Below, in pieces: positions 26,533 to 34,453 of a stretch of DNA of 64,000 nt. Within the stretch, counting starts at the first letter, position 1. Each line of letters begins with the position of its first letter. The position numbers were made by a program, and so were the translations under genes. The DNA is from Gracilimonas halophila (GTDB lineage Bacteria > Bacteroidota > Rhodothermia > Balneolales > Balneolaceae). Under the pieces are notes generated by a model. The model ran no database searches. It saw only the letters and a list, made by a program, of their open reading frames with translations, and was not told the origin of the DNA. The DNA is taken from contig NZ_JBHULI010000001.1 in NCBI RefSeq assembly GCF_042684365.1, positions 124,001 to 188,000 of the forward strand, given 5' to 3'.

Positions 26533-28275
26533 TTAAACCGACCGACTCATATCAAAGTCTTCCAGGATCTCTTTTATCCTATTCAGGAAGGCCCCACCGT
26601 GAGCGCCGTCAATAATTCTGTGGTCATAACTCATAGATAAGAACATCATCTGTCGGATTGCGATCACATCACCGGCATCGGTTTCCAACACAACCGGTCG
26701 TTTTTCAATAGCGCCGGTACCAATAATGGCAACCTGTGGCTGATTGATGATCGGAGTTCCCATCAGGTTTCCAACACTTCCGTAGTTGGTAAGGGTAATA
26801 GTTCCACCAACCAGATCGTCAGGGCTCAATTTCTTGCTTCTGGCTTTTATGGCCACTTCATTAACAGCATTTGCTAAACCTACCAGGTTCTTCTCCTGCG
26901 CTTTTTTGATAACCGGAACGATCAGCCCGCCTTCTCCGCCTTCGCCTAGGGCAACAGCCAATCCAAAATTAATATCCTTCTTAAGGTGTATCTCATCACC
27001 ATTAACAGAACTGTTGATCAGAGGGAACTCAAGCATTGCTGTGATAATGGCCTCTACAAAAAGAGGAGTAAACGTAAGCTTTGTTCCTGTTTTCTCCTGA
27101 AATGCTGCTTTATTAGCGTTTCTCCATTTCACCATATTGGTTACATCAACCTCGGCGAAAGTGGTTACGTGGGCTGAAGTCTGCTTAGACTTCACCATAT
27201 GCTCGGCGATCATCTTACGCATGCGATCCATTTTGATCACTTCAACATCACCGGATGGAGAGTGCTTAACATCCAACTGACCGGCCGATATAGATCCATC
27301 TGAAGATTTTGAAGTTGGCTTGCTGAGGCCGCTACCGGCTGATCTCTGCGCTGCAGGTGCAGAAACTTTCCCTGCTTTCTTGTCTTCTACATAAGATAAA
27401 ATATCTTGTTTGGAAACACGTCCGTTCTGGCCTGAACCTTCAATGGCCTCAAGTTCTTCCTGACTGATTCCTTCTTCTTTTGCTATTGAACGTACCAGCG
27501 GAGAGTAAAAACGACCGTCACTACCCATGCGCTGTGGCTCGGATCCTTCTGAGGTTCCGTTTGAAGCTGCTGCTTGTGATTCCTGTTTTGCAGGAGCCGA
27601 TTCTTTCTTCTCTTCTTTTTTGGGAGCCGGCTTTGAAGATCCGCCACCCGATGCTGCTTTTCCGGTCGCGATCACAGCAATGGTTTGCCCAACTTCGATC
27701 GTATCATTTTCTTCGGCAAGAATTTCTACCAATGTTCCGGCTGCCGGAGACGGTACTTCACTATCCACTTTATCCGTTGAGATCTCAAGGAGTGTTTCAT
27801 CTTCCTCAACCGTATCGCCAACCTGCTTAGACCACCCGATGACAGTAGCTTCCACTACTGATTCACCCATCTGGGGCATTTGAACTTCAATTCGTTCACC
27901 TTCATCGCCCCCACCTGAAGCCACCGGAGCAGACTCCTCTTCCGTTACTTCTTCTGCTGGCTCTTCTTCTTGAGCGGGTTCTTCAGATTCAGCTTCCTCT
28001 GATCCACCTGAAGAAACATCGCCGGCAGCATCCGCATCCGTTTCAATAATGGCGATCGCTTTTCCTACTTCGATCACATCACCTTCTTCAGCTAAAATTT
28101 CTACAAGTACACCGGCTTCAGGAGAGGGCACTTCTGTATCCACTTTATCGGTGGCTACTTCAAGCAGTGTTTCATCTACCTCAACGGTATCGCCAACCTG
28201 CTTGGTCCACTCAATTACTGTACCTTCCATTACTGATTCGCCCATCTGGGGCATGACCACTTCTACCTTCGCCAT
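26533..28275 (-). CDS. 2-oxo acid dehydrogenase E2 (dihydrolipoyllysine acyltransferase), two lipoyl domains
   Basis: 580 aa. Domain order: lipoyl domain 1 (residues 1-80, lipoylated Lys in ATDKVDTE), an acidic Glu/Ala/Ser linker, lipoyl domain 2 (about 130-205, STDKVDSE), a second linker, the peripheral subunit-binding domain (about 257-295, SPLVRSIAKEEGISQEEL), and the catalytic domain (about 345-580) with the active-site MSYDHRIIDG. It transfers acyl groups to CoA. The domain set fits 2-oxoglutarate or branched-chain complexes; the substrate cannot be fixed from sequence alone, and no E1 or E3 gene is adjacent. Divergent from frr. Confidence 0.92.
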   Translation of the reverse strand: MAKVEVVMPQMGESVMEGTVIEWTKQVGDTVEVDETLLEVATDKVDTEVPSPEAGVLVEILAEEGDVIEVGKAIAIIETDADAAGDVSSGGSEEAESEEPAQEEEPAEEVTEEESAPVASGGGDEGERIEVQMPQMGESVVEATVIGWSKQVGDTVEEDETLLEISTDKVDSEVPSPAAGTLVEILAEENDTIEVGQTIAVIATGKAASGGGSSKPAPKKEEKKESAPAKQESQAAASNGTSEGSEPQRMGSDGRFYSPLVRSIAKEEGISQEELEAIEGSGQNGRVSKQDILSYVEDKKAGKVSAPAAQRSAGSGLSKPTSKSSDGSISAGQLDVKHSPSGDVEVIKMDRMRKMIAEHMVKSKQTSAHVTTFAEVDVTNMVKWRNANKAAFQEKTGTKLTFTPLFVEAIITAMLEFPLINSSVNGDEIHLKKDINFGLAVALGEGGEGGLIVPVIKKAQEKNLVGLANAVNEVAIKARSKKLSPDDLVGGTITLTNYGSVGNLMGTPIINQPQVAIIGTGAIEKRPVVLETDAGDVIAIRQMMFLSMSYDHRIIDGAHGGAFLNRIKEILEDFDMSRSV

Positions 28276-28485
28276 AAAATTGTTTTCTTTTGGTGCCTGT
28301 AAGGCTGTTTTAAGGAATTTTCAACGGACTCTAAAGTTCAGGATAATTCCAATTAGTTCAAAATAAGTATCATTCTTTTAAAATGTAGGAAAGCGCTTTT
28401 TCAGATGTTTACTTTATATCCCCAGTTCTCAGACTTTCTCTCTCCATTTAAAGTTCAATCATCAGCGTCTAATATACACTTCTGG

Positions 28486-28516
28486 TTTGTCCTCACTTCT
28501 GATTTTGTTAACTTCG
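28486..28516 (+). promoter_or_regulatory. frr promoter, Bacteroidota type (TTTG-N19-TAacTTcG)
   Basis: TTTG at 28486-28489 is followed after exactly 19 bp by TAACTTCG at 28509-28516, one mismatch from the -7 consensus TAnnTTTG. It lies about 38 bp before the frr start at 28555. It also argues against the in-frame extension of frr to 28405, which would start upstream of this promoter. Confidence 0.65.
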
Positions 28517-28554
28517 CAAAGTCAGTAAACCAGCATAAACCAAGTTTTGGCACT

Positions 28555-29124
28555 ATGATAGCGGAAGAATTACAAGATATAATTGATGAAGCAGAGCTTC
28601 ACATGGATGAAGCCACCGGATTTTTCAAAAAAGAACTCTCACATATTAGAGCAGGAAAGGCGAGTCCTTCACTTATTGAAGGCGTGAAGGTTGACTATTA
28701 TGGATCTCAGACTCCTTTACAACAACTAGCTAACGTCAGTGCGCCGGAAGCGCGCTTACTGGTCGTTTCTCCATACGATAAAACGGGAATGCAGGATATT
28801 GAGAAAGCGATCATGTCGGCCGGACTGGGATTGAACCCAAGTAACGATGGCGACCGGATCCTGATTCCACTTCCTGTCCTTACCGAAGAGCGCCGTAAAG
28901 AACTTGTTAAGCACTCGAAAGATATTGCAGAGCAGGCTCGCATCAGTATCCGAAATTCCCGCCGAAATGCGAATGATGAAGTTAAGAAAACGGTAGAGAG
29001 TGAATCACTTTCAGAAGACTCCCGCTATGAGGCTGAAGACGAAATTCAAAAACTGACGGATAAATACACAGCCAAAGTAGAAGAACTCCTTAATAAAAAA
29101 GAAGAAGAAATAATGACAGTTTAA
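28555..29124 (+). CDS. frr: ribosome recycling factor
   Basis: 189 aa, the standard length, from the ATG at 28555 (MIAEELQDIIDEAELHMDEA). Splits post-termination ribosomes together with EF-G. Conserved parts: FFKKELSHIRAGKASPSLIEGVKVDYYGSQTPL, then LNPSNDGDRILIPLPVLTEERRKELVKHSK and IRNSRRNANDEVKK. An upstream in-frame ATG at 28405 would add 50 unrelated residues and starts before the promoter, so it is rejected. The gene is followed directly by a palindromic repeat and then smc. Confidence 0.97.
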   Translation: MIAEELQDIIDEAELHMDEATGFFKKELSHIRAGKASPSLIEGVKVDYYGSQTPLQQLANVSAPEARLLVVSPYDKTGMQDIEKAIMSAGLGLNPSNDGDRILIPLPVLTEERRKELVKHSKDIAEQARISIRNSRRNANDEVKKTVESESLSEDSRYEAEDEIQKLTDKYTAKVEELLNKKEEEIMTV

Positions 29125-29125
29125 G

Positions 29126-29214
29126 GTGTTACAGTATTTGCGTGTTACGGTGTTAAGGTTTTCCTTGCCGCACCTTAACACCGTAACACTTCAATACATC
29201 AGCACCGTAACACC
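29126..29214. repeat. palindromic intergenic repeat, GTGTTACGGTGTTA family, copy 1
   Basis: A perfect 18-bp inverted repeat: 29142-29159 (GTGTTACGGTGTTAAGGT) and 29172-29189, with a 12-nt loop. It is flanked by further GGTGTTAC/GTAACACC pieces that fill the whole gap between frr and smc. Copies 2 and 3 are at 34378 and 62820. All sit just after a stop codon. Confidence 0.8.
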
Positions 29215-29219
29215 AATCC

Positions 29220-32200
29220 ATGTATATATCCGAACTTGAATTACAGGGTTTTAAAAGCTTTGCTCACAAGACAAAGGTAAAGTTTGACAGTGGGATCACA
29301 TCTATTGTGGGCCCGAATGGGTGTGGTAAATCGAATATTGTAGATGCTCTGCGTTGGGTTTTGGGTGAGCAGCGCCCTTCATTGCTTCGGTCTTCCGCCA
29401 TGAGCAACGTGATCTTCAACGGAACAGCTCAAAAGAAAGCCCTTGGGATGGCTGAAGTGTCCCTCACGTTTGTCAACGACAAAGGAATTCTACCTATTGA
29501 GTATAGTGAGGTAACCATCTCGCGAAGACTTTACCGTTCTGGAGACAGTGAATACCTCATCAACGGTACTTCTTGCCGGCTGAAGGATATCATGGAATTG
29601 TTTATGGATACCGGTATGGGCTCGGACGCCTATTCCGTGATAGAGCTGAAAATGGTGGAGGAGATCCTGAATGATAAGAACAATGACCGCCGCCGACTGT
29701 TTGAGGAAGCTGCAGGAGTTACCAAATATAAAGATCAGCGCAAAAAGACCATTCGGAAGCTGGAATCAACCAAAAAAGATCTGCAGCGTGTTGATGATCT
29801 TTTGGTGGAATTGAGAAAGAAAGCCCGGTCACTTGAAATTCAAGCTGAAAAAGCTGAAAAAGCCAAGGTTTACAGAGATGAATTAGAGCTTTTAGATAAA
29901 GCACTTACCCTTCATGACTTTAATAAGATCAAGAATGAGCTTGAACCGCTAAAGGAACGCATTAACAATGCGGATAAAGAAAAAAGGGAGATCACCAAAG
30001 CTATTGAAGAGCTTGAAGAAAATGATGAAAAAGCCCGTGCCGCATTAGTTGAAAAAGAACGGAAACAAGCTGAAGCCCAACGCCGGGTAAGTCAACTGCA
30101 TAATGCTATTCGGGAGGCCGACACCAATCTTCGGATCACGCGTGAGAAGATCGAGAATGAGAAAAAGGTGATCGCTGAATATGGCAAGGACATCGAAACC
30201 GGGGAAAAAGATCTTAAAGAATTAACCGAGTTATTGGAATCCAGCCGGAACAAGCTGGAAGGTTTCGATGATGAGCTCGAAAAATCCAATAAGGCACTCG
30301 AGGATTCAAAGAAAAAGTATGGGCAGATTCAGCAGCAGTACAATCGTGAGCGAAGTGAACTATATGAGATCGAAGTTCAGCTGAGTGCCACGAACAACGA
30401 ATTGAGTCAGCTTCAAACCAAGCGTATTAAAATTGAAAGTCGCCTTGAAAATACGGAAGGTGATCTGGAGCGCATCAATAATGAGATCGTTGACCTTAAT
30501 GATGAGATCGAGAATCTAAATGGTGAACAAGGGTTGATCGAGCAAAAGCTGGACAATCTTGTTGTTGAGCGGGATGAACTCGAGGAAGAATTAGAAACAG
30601 CTCGCGAAAAGAGAGAGCAGTTCGCTGATAAGCAGAATGAGATCAAAGACGAGTTGCGGACCCTTCAAAGCAAGAAGGAATCGCTGGAATCTGAGATACG
30701 CCTGATGAACGACCTCACCAGTTCCAATGAAGCTTTCCCCGGCAGTGTTAAATATCTGATCGAAAATCATCGTTTCGATTTCAAAGATATGACTACCGTC
30801 TCCGACATCTTTGACACCGACCAAAAGCATGCCGTAGCTCTTGAAGCCGTACTTGGAGATGTACTGAATTTCGTGATTGTAAAAACACTGGACGAAGCTC
30901 AGCGTGCTGCCAAGATCTTAAAAGAAAACAAAAAAGGCCGGGCTACTTTCATCCCTCTTGATCAACTTGCCGCTACCTACCCCGTTAAAGATGGCAGCCT
31001 TTTTGATGAAGTTAAATCGAAGCGGGAATATTCTGCCTTAAAGCAATTACTGCTCGGTAACGTAATGGTCTTTGACTCTGTTGAAGACGCCTATGCAGGA
31101 ACAAAGAAGAAGGATGATCTTGTAGGGGTTACCTTTGACGGGGAAGTGATCACTAATGCCAAATTTTTTCAGAGTGGCAGCAAGAGCAAAAATGCCGGAG
31201 TTCGGGTAGGACTCAAAGATAAAATTGAGAAGCTCGAAAAAGAAGAAGCCAAAACAACGAAAGAGATCTCCAAACTGGAAGATTATCTACAGCAGATCGT
31301 TGAGAAATATGAAAAACTTGATATTGGAAAGCTTAGCCAGATCCTGAAAGAAAAAGAGCAGGAAGTGCGTCGGCTTGAGCAGCAACAGCACAGCTTGAGC
31401 TCCAAGGTTCAGGTCTATCAAAAAAATATTGGGGAGCTGGTTAACCGAAAGGATAACCTTAAGAGCAGTGAAGGTAGCGCTCAGGAAGAACTCAATTCCA
31501 TTCAGCCCAAACAAAAGGAATTACAGCAGAAAATGCTGGAACTGGATGAAAAACAGCAGGAGAAAAAAGAGCTCCTTGAGACACTGGAAGAAGAACGCTC
31601 TATTGCTCAAAGCCGATATAACGATACGCAGCTCAAGCACCAGGATCTTAAGAATAAGGTAGATAATCTCGAGCGGGATGTGCAGCGTGCCGAAACCGGT
31701 ATCGAGAATGTGAAGAGACGAATTGAGAATCGCACAGAGCTGACTGAGGAAAGCAAGGAACGTATCGAAACGCTGACCGGACGTACTAAGGAACTTCAGG
31801 AGAATATCACTACGAACAGTGAAGCGAAGAAGGAGGCTGATGAAGCTCTTCAAAAGGCTGAGGAAGCAGCCGCTAAACAGCGCGGAACCATCAATGAGAT
31901 CGAGAAAGAGTTGAAGGAAGTACGTCGCCGTAAAGAAGTGAATATGGAGTTGGTCCACCATCTCGATATGGCGCGTGAGAAAATGGACATGCAAAGTCAG
32001 GCTTTATCCGATCATATCTGGGAAACCTACGGCATCCTGATGAAACAGGTGACCGGTGAGCTTCCCGAAGATAAAACTCCGGAACAGGCCAAAGAGCGGA
32101 TCAGCTGGCTGAAGCAAAAGCTGAACAGCATCGGAGAAGTAAACCCATTGGCCATAGAAGAGTATAAAGAGGAAAAGGAGCGACTTGATTTCTACGAAGA

Positions 32201-32747
32201 GCAGATCATGGATCTTGAGGAAGCAGAAGAACAGCTCCTTGAAACCATAGATGAGATCAATGAAACAGCGACAAAACGATTTAATGAGACATTTGAGAAG
32301 ATCCGCGTAAACTTTCAGCAAGTATTTAAGACACTTTTTGAAGCCGATGACTATTGCGATCTTATCATTGAGCAGGATGTGGAAGATCCGCTGGAAGCAC
32401 GTATCGAAATTAAAGCTCAGCCGCGGGGTAAACGACCATCCGGTATTTCACAGCTTTCAGGTGGAGAAAAAACACTGACGGCCATTGCTCTCCTTTTTGC
32501 CATTTACCTGGTGAAACCGTCACCTTTCTGCGTTCTTGATGAGGTAGACGCCCCTCTTGATGATGCCAACATCGAGCGCTTTGCCAAAATGATCAAGAAC
32601 TTCAGTGAGGACACACAATTCATCATCATCACCCACAACAAAAAAACCATGAGTAAGGCCGAAATGATGTACGGCGTTACCATGCCGGACACCGGTGTTT
32701 CCCGGTTGGTTGGAGTGAAATTGGATGAAGTTGAGGATGTGCTCTAA
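29220..32747 (+). CDS. smc: chromosome segregation protein SMC
   Basis: 1175 aa, typical length. The N-terminal ATPase half has Walker A GPNGCGKSN (about residues 32-40). Long coiled coils flank a hinge (about residues 510-660, FPGSVKYLIENHRFDF ... GVTFDGEVITNAKFFQ). The C-terminal half has the ABC signature LSGGEKTLTAIALLFA and Walker B FCVLDEVDAPLDD. It forms the condensin ring with ScpA and ScpB, which are not encoded here. The N-terminus ELELQGFKSFAHKTKV fixes the start. There is a terminator after the gene at 32797. Confidence 0.97.
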   Translation: MYISELELQGFKSFAHKTKVKFDSGITSIVGPNGCGKSNIVDALRWVLGEQRPSLLRSSAMSNVIFNGTAQKKALGMAEVSLTFVNDKGILPIEYSEVTISRRLYRSGDSEYLINGTSCRLKDIMELFMDTGMGSDAYSVIELKMVEEILNDKNNDRRRLFEEAAGVTKYKDQRKKTIRKLESTKKDLQRVDDLLVELRKKARSLEIQAEKAEKAKVYRDELELLDKALTLHDFNKIKNELEPLKERINNADKEKREITKAIEELEENDEKARAALVEKERKQAEAQRRVSQLHNAIREADTNLRITREKIENEKKVIAEYGKDIETGEKDLKELTELLESSRNKLEGFDDELEKSNKALEDSKKKYGQIQQQYNRERSELYEIEVQLSATNNELSQLQTKRIKIESRLENTEGDLERINNEIVDLNDEIENLNGEQGLIEQKLDNLVVERDELEEELETAREKREQFADKQNEIKDELRTLQSKKESLESEIRLMNDLTSSNEAFPGSVKYLIENHRFDFKDMTTVSDIFDTDQKHAVALEAVLGDVLNFVIVKTLDEAQRAAKILKENKKGRATFIPLDQLAATYPVKDGSLFDEVKSKREYSALKQLLLGNVMVFDSVEDAYAGTKKKDDLVGVTFDGEVITNAKFFQSGSKSKNAGVRVGLKDKIEKLEKEEAKTTKEISKLEDYLQQIVEKYEKLDIGKLSQILKEKEQEVRRLEQQQHSLSSKVQVYQKNIGELVNRKDNLKSSEGSAQEELNSIQPKQKELQQKMLELDEKQQEKKELLETLEEERSIAQSRYNDTQLKHQDLKNKVDNLERDVQRAETGIENVKRRIENRTELTEESKERIETLTGRTKELQENITTNSEAKKEADEALQKAEEAAAKQRGTINEIEKELKEVRRRKEVNMELVHHLDMAREKMDMQSQALSDHIWETYGILMKQVTGELPEDKTPEQAKERISWLKQKLNSIGEVNPLAIEEYKEEKERLDFYEEQIMDLEEAEEQLLETIDEINETATKRFNETFEKIRVNFQQVFKTLFEADDYCDLIIEQDVEDPLEARIEIKAQPRGKRPSGISQLSGGEKTLTAIALLFAIYLVKPSPFCVLDEVDAPLDDANIERFAKMIKNFSEDTQFIIITHNKKTMSKAEMMYGVTMPDTGVSRLVGVKLDEVEDVL

Positions 32748-32796
32748 GGAATATTGAATATCGAACAGAGGAATATTCAATCCTGAAGTTCTTCTC

Positions 32797-32828
32797 GCTC
32801 CGTATGTTCTGCTTAGGAGCTTTTTTTG
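32797..32828 (+). terminator. rho-independent terminator after smc
   Basis: GCTCC (32797) pairs with GGAGC (32816) and is followed by seven T residues. Just upstream, ATTGAATAT and ATATTCAAT (about 32754-32782) form another hairpin. Confidence 0.6.
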
Positions 32829-32866
32829 TGTAATTAATGGATTTAGTGAAGAAATACTGAGCTTTA

Positions 32867-33044
32867 GCCGCCCCCACCCTCACCTTTGTTTCCTCTCCCT
32901 GGAGAGGAAGACGCTTTGGGGAACTAGGAGATAACTTAAAAGATGTTGCCTGTGGCTACGATCTTCAAGTCAACACAGAAACCAACCAAGGAGCTTCCCC
33001 GCTCGGGTCCCGAAAGCATTCGGGAAGGGGTGGGAAAAGTCGCC
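32867..33044 (-). repeat. double-hairpin (MITE-like) repeat, copy 3, reverse orientation
   Basis: Read on the minus strand it shares the blocks of the repeats at 39233 and 39864: the GAGCGGGGAAGCTCCTT block, TTTCTGTGTTG, GCGTCTTCCTCTCC, and GAGAGGAAACAAAGGTGAGG. The outer end is altered by an extra hairpin (TCCCGAATGCTTTCGGGA). No nuclease gene is attached. It occupies much of the 697-bp gap between smc and the TPR lipoprotein gene. Confidence 0.8.
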
Positions 33045-33290
33045 AGGGCATTGAAAATTAGCTAACTCAAATTACTATTTTTTCTTTTTCGCACAGAATT
33101 AGCCTTATCCTTTCTTTAATTTATCTCATCTCCTCAATTAAGGAATCTAAATTAAGGGCTTAAAAAACATCATTTATACACTTAAGTAAGTCAAAGGTTT
33201 ATTATTACTTTCTATTAGTTATACAAAAGAAATCAAATTTGGTCGAGGCATGGTTTCCGCCGTATATTGGGAGCAGTTATTCAAAAAACA

Positions 33291-33322
33291 AGCCCACGGA
33301 ACTAACCGGCGGGCTATTTTTA
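33291..33322 (+). terminator. terminator-like hairpin with no gene upstream (possible sRNA end)
   Basis: AGCCC-(ACGG..CCGGC)-GGGCT followed by ATTTTTA. The nearest plus-strand gene (smc) already has its own terminator. The 33160-33290 stretch between them holds no ORF. It could end a small RNA, but I do not recognise an RNA family and see no good promoter. Confidence 0.45.
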
Positions 33323-33444
33323 TGCCCTTCATTTCTCACCCTCCCCTCTTCTTTTTTGATATTTCTATCAAATAATTATTGAAGTTGCGCAAGACCATTT
33401 TATATTTGGCAACATCATTCATTTCAAACAATCCTCCGGCTCTT

Positions 33445-34377
33445 ATGAAACATCTATTCCTTTGTGCGATCGCTATCACACTGATTTTTTCTGCATGTCA
33501 GACAGAAACAGATGAAGCAAGATTTGAGAACCTCCCGAATTCTGCACAAACCATTTCACTCTTAGGTGATACCCTGAAAACTGAGATCGACTCTCTACCT
33601 CCTGCCCTCACCAACCGTATCGATTCCCTTAGTGCTTTAGCTTTGGAAGAAGATCGGTTAGCGGACAGCTACATTTGGGAGGCTCGAAAGACCGCTTATG
33701 CCGGCAATTATCGCGAAGCCATCGTTCAGCTTTCATCAGCCATTATTGAGTTTCCCAATGAGCCTGAACTATACCGCCATCGCGGCCACCGCTATATTAC
33801 CTTACGTGAATTTGATCTCGCCATCCGTGATTTTCAGATCGCTGCACGACTTTTCGAAGGAGATCAGGACATCGTTGAAACTGATGGATTACCCAATGCT
33901 CAAAATATTCCGCTGAGCTCACTACAAACCAATACCTGGTATCATTTAGGGTTGGCTCATTATCTTAAAGGCGAATATGACCTGGCTAACCGTGCTTATT
34001 TAAAAGGACTTCAGGTAGCTGATAATAATGATATGCGGGTCGCTTTCTGGTATTGGCAATATATGGCTCTGCGAAAAGCAGGCCATGATGAAGAAGCAGG
34101 CAAAGTTCTTGATCAGGTTGCTGCAGACATGGAACTCATTGAAAACACCAGCTACCATGAATTATTGATGGTATTTAAAAGTGTTTTTAATTCTGATGAA
34201 TTGCTCTCCGGTGAAAACTCAGAGTTAGATAATTCCACACTTGGTTACGGTCTTGGATTCTGGCATCACATAAACGGCCGTACCGAAAGGGCCTATCAGA
34301 TCTGGCAGGATGTATATGATGCAGGAAACTGGGCTGCATTTGGATTTATTGCAAGTGAAGCGGAATTGGCTCGGTAG
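33445..34377 (+). CDS. TPR-repeat lipoprotein
   Basis: 310 aa from the ATG at 33445, which gives a lipoprotein signal (HLFLCAIAITLIFSAC, lipobox FSAC, acylated Cys at residue 18). An in-frame start at 33379 would bury this signal. TPR-like units follow: IWEARKTAYAGNYREAIVQLSSAIIEFPNEPELYRHRGHRYITLREFDLAIRDFQIA (about residues 80-140, described in pieces) and WYHLGLAHYLKGEYDLANRAYLKGL. Probably anchored in the outer or inner membrane facing the periplasm. No catalytic motif. The specific role is unknown. Confidence 0.85.
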   Translation: MKHLFLCAIAITLIFSACQTETDEARFENLPNSAQTISLLGDTLKTEIDSLPPALTNRIDSLSALALEEDRLADSYIWEARKTAYAGNYREAIVQLSSAIIEFPNEPELYRHRGHRYITLREFDLAIRDFQIAARLFEGDQDIVETDGLPNAQNIPLSSLQTNTWYHLGLAHYLKGEYDLANRAYLKGLQVADNNDMRVAFWYWQYMALRKAGHDEEAGKVLDQVAADMELIENTSYHELLMVFKSVFNSDELLSGENSELDNSTLGYGLGFWHHINGRTERAYQIWQDVYDAGNWAAFGFIASEAELAR

Positions 34378-34450
34378 TGTTAAAGTGTTTACGTGTTACG
34401 GTGTTTTCTAATGTAACACCGCAACACATTAACAACTTCGCACTATAACA
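34378..34450. repeat. palindromic intergenic repeat, GTGTTACGGTGTTA family, copy 2
   Basis: GTGTTACGGTGTT (34393-34405) and AACACCGCAACAC (34415-34427) pair with one mismatch. Flanking pieces (AGTGTTAAAGTGTTTAC and ACTATAACACC) are also partly complementary. It fills the gap between two convergent genes. Confidence 0.8.
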
Positions 34451-34453
34451 CCA

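Noticed and set aside
28405..28554. N-terminal extension of ribosome recycling factor
   Set aside because: The extra 50 residues do not fit RRF, and the start would lie upstream of the TTTG-N19-TAACTTCG promoter.
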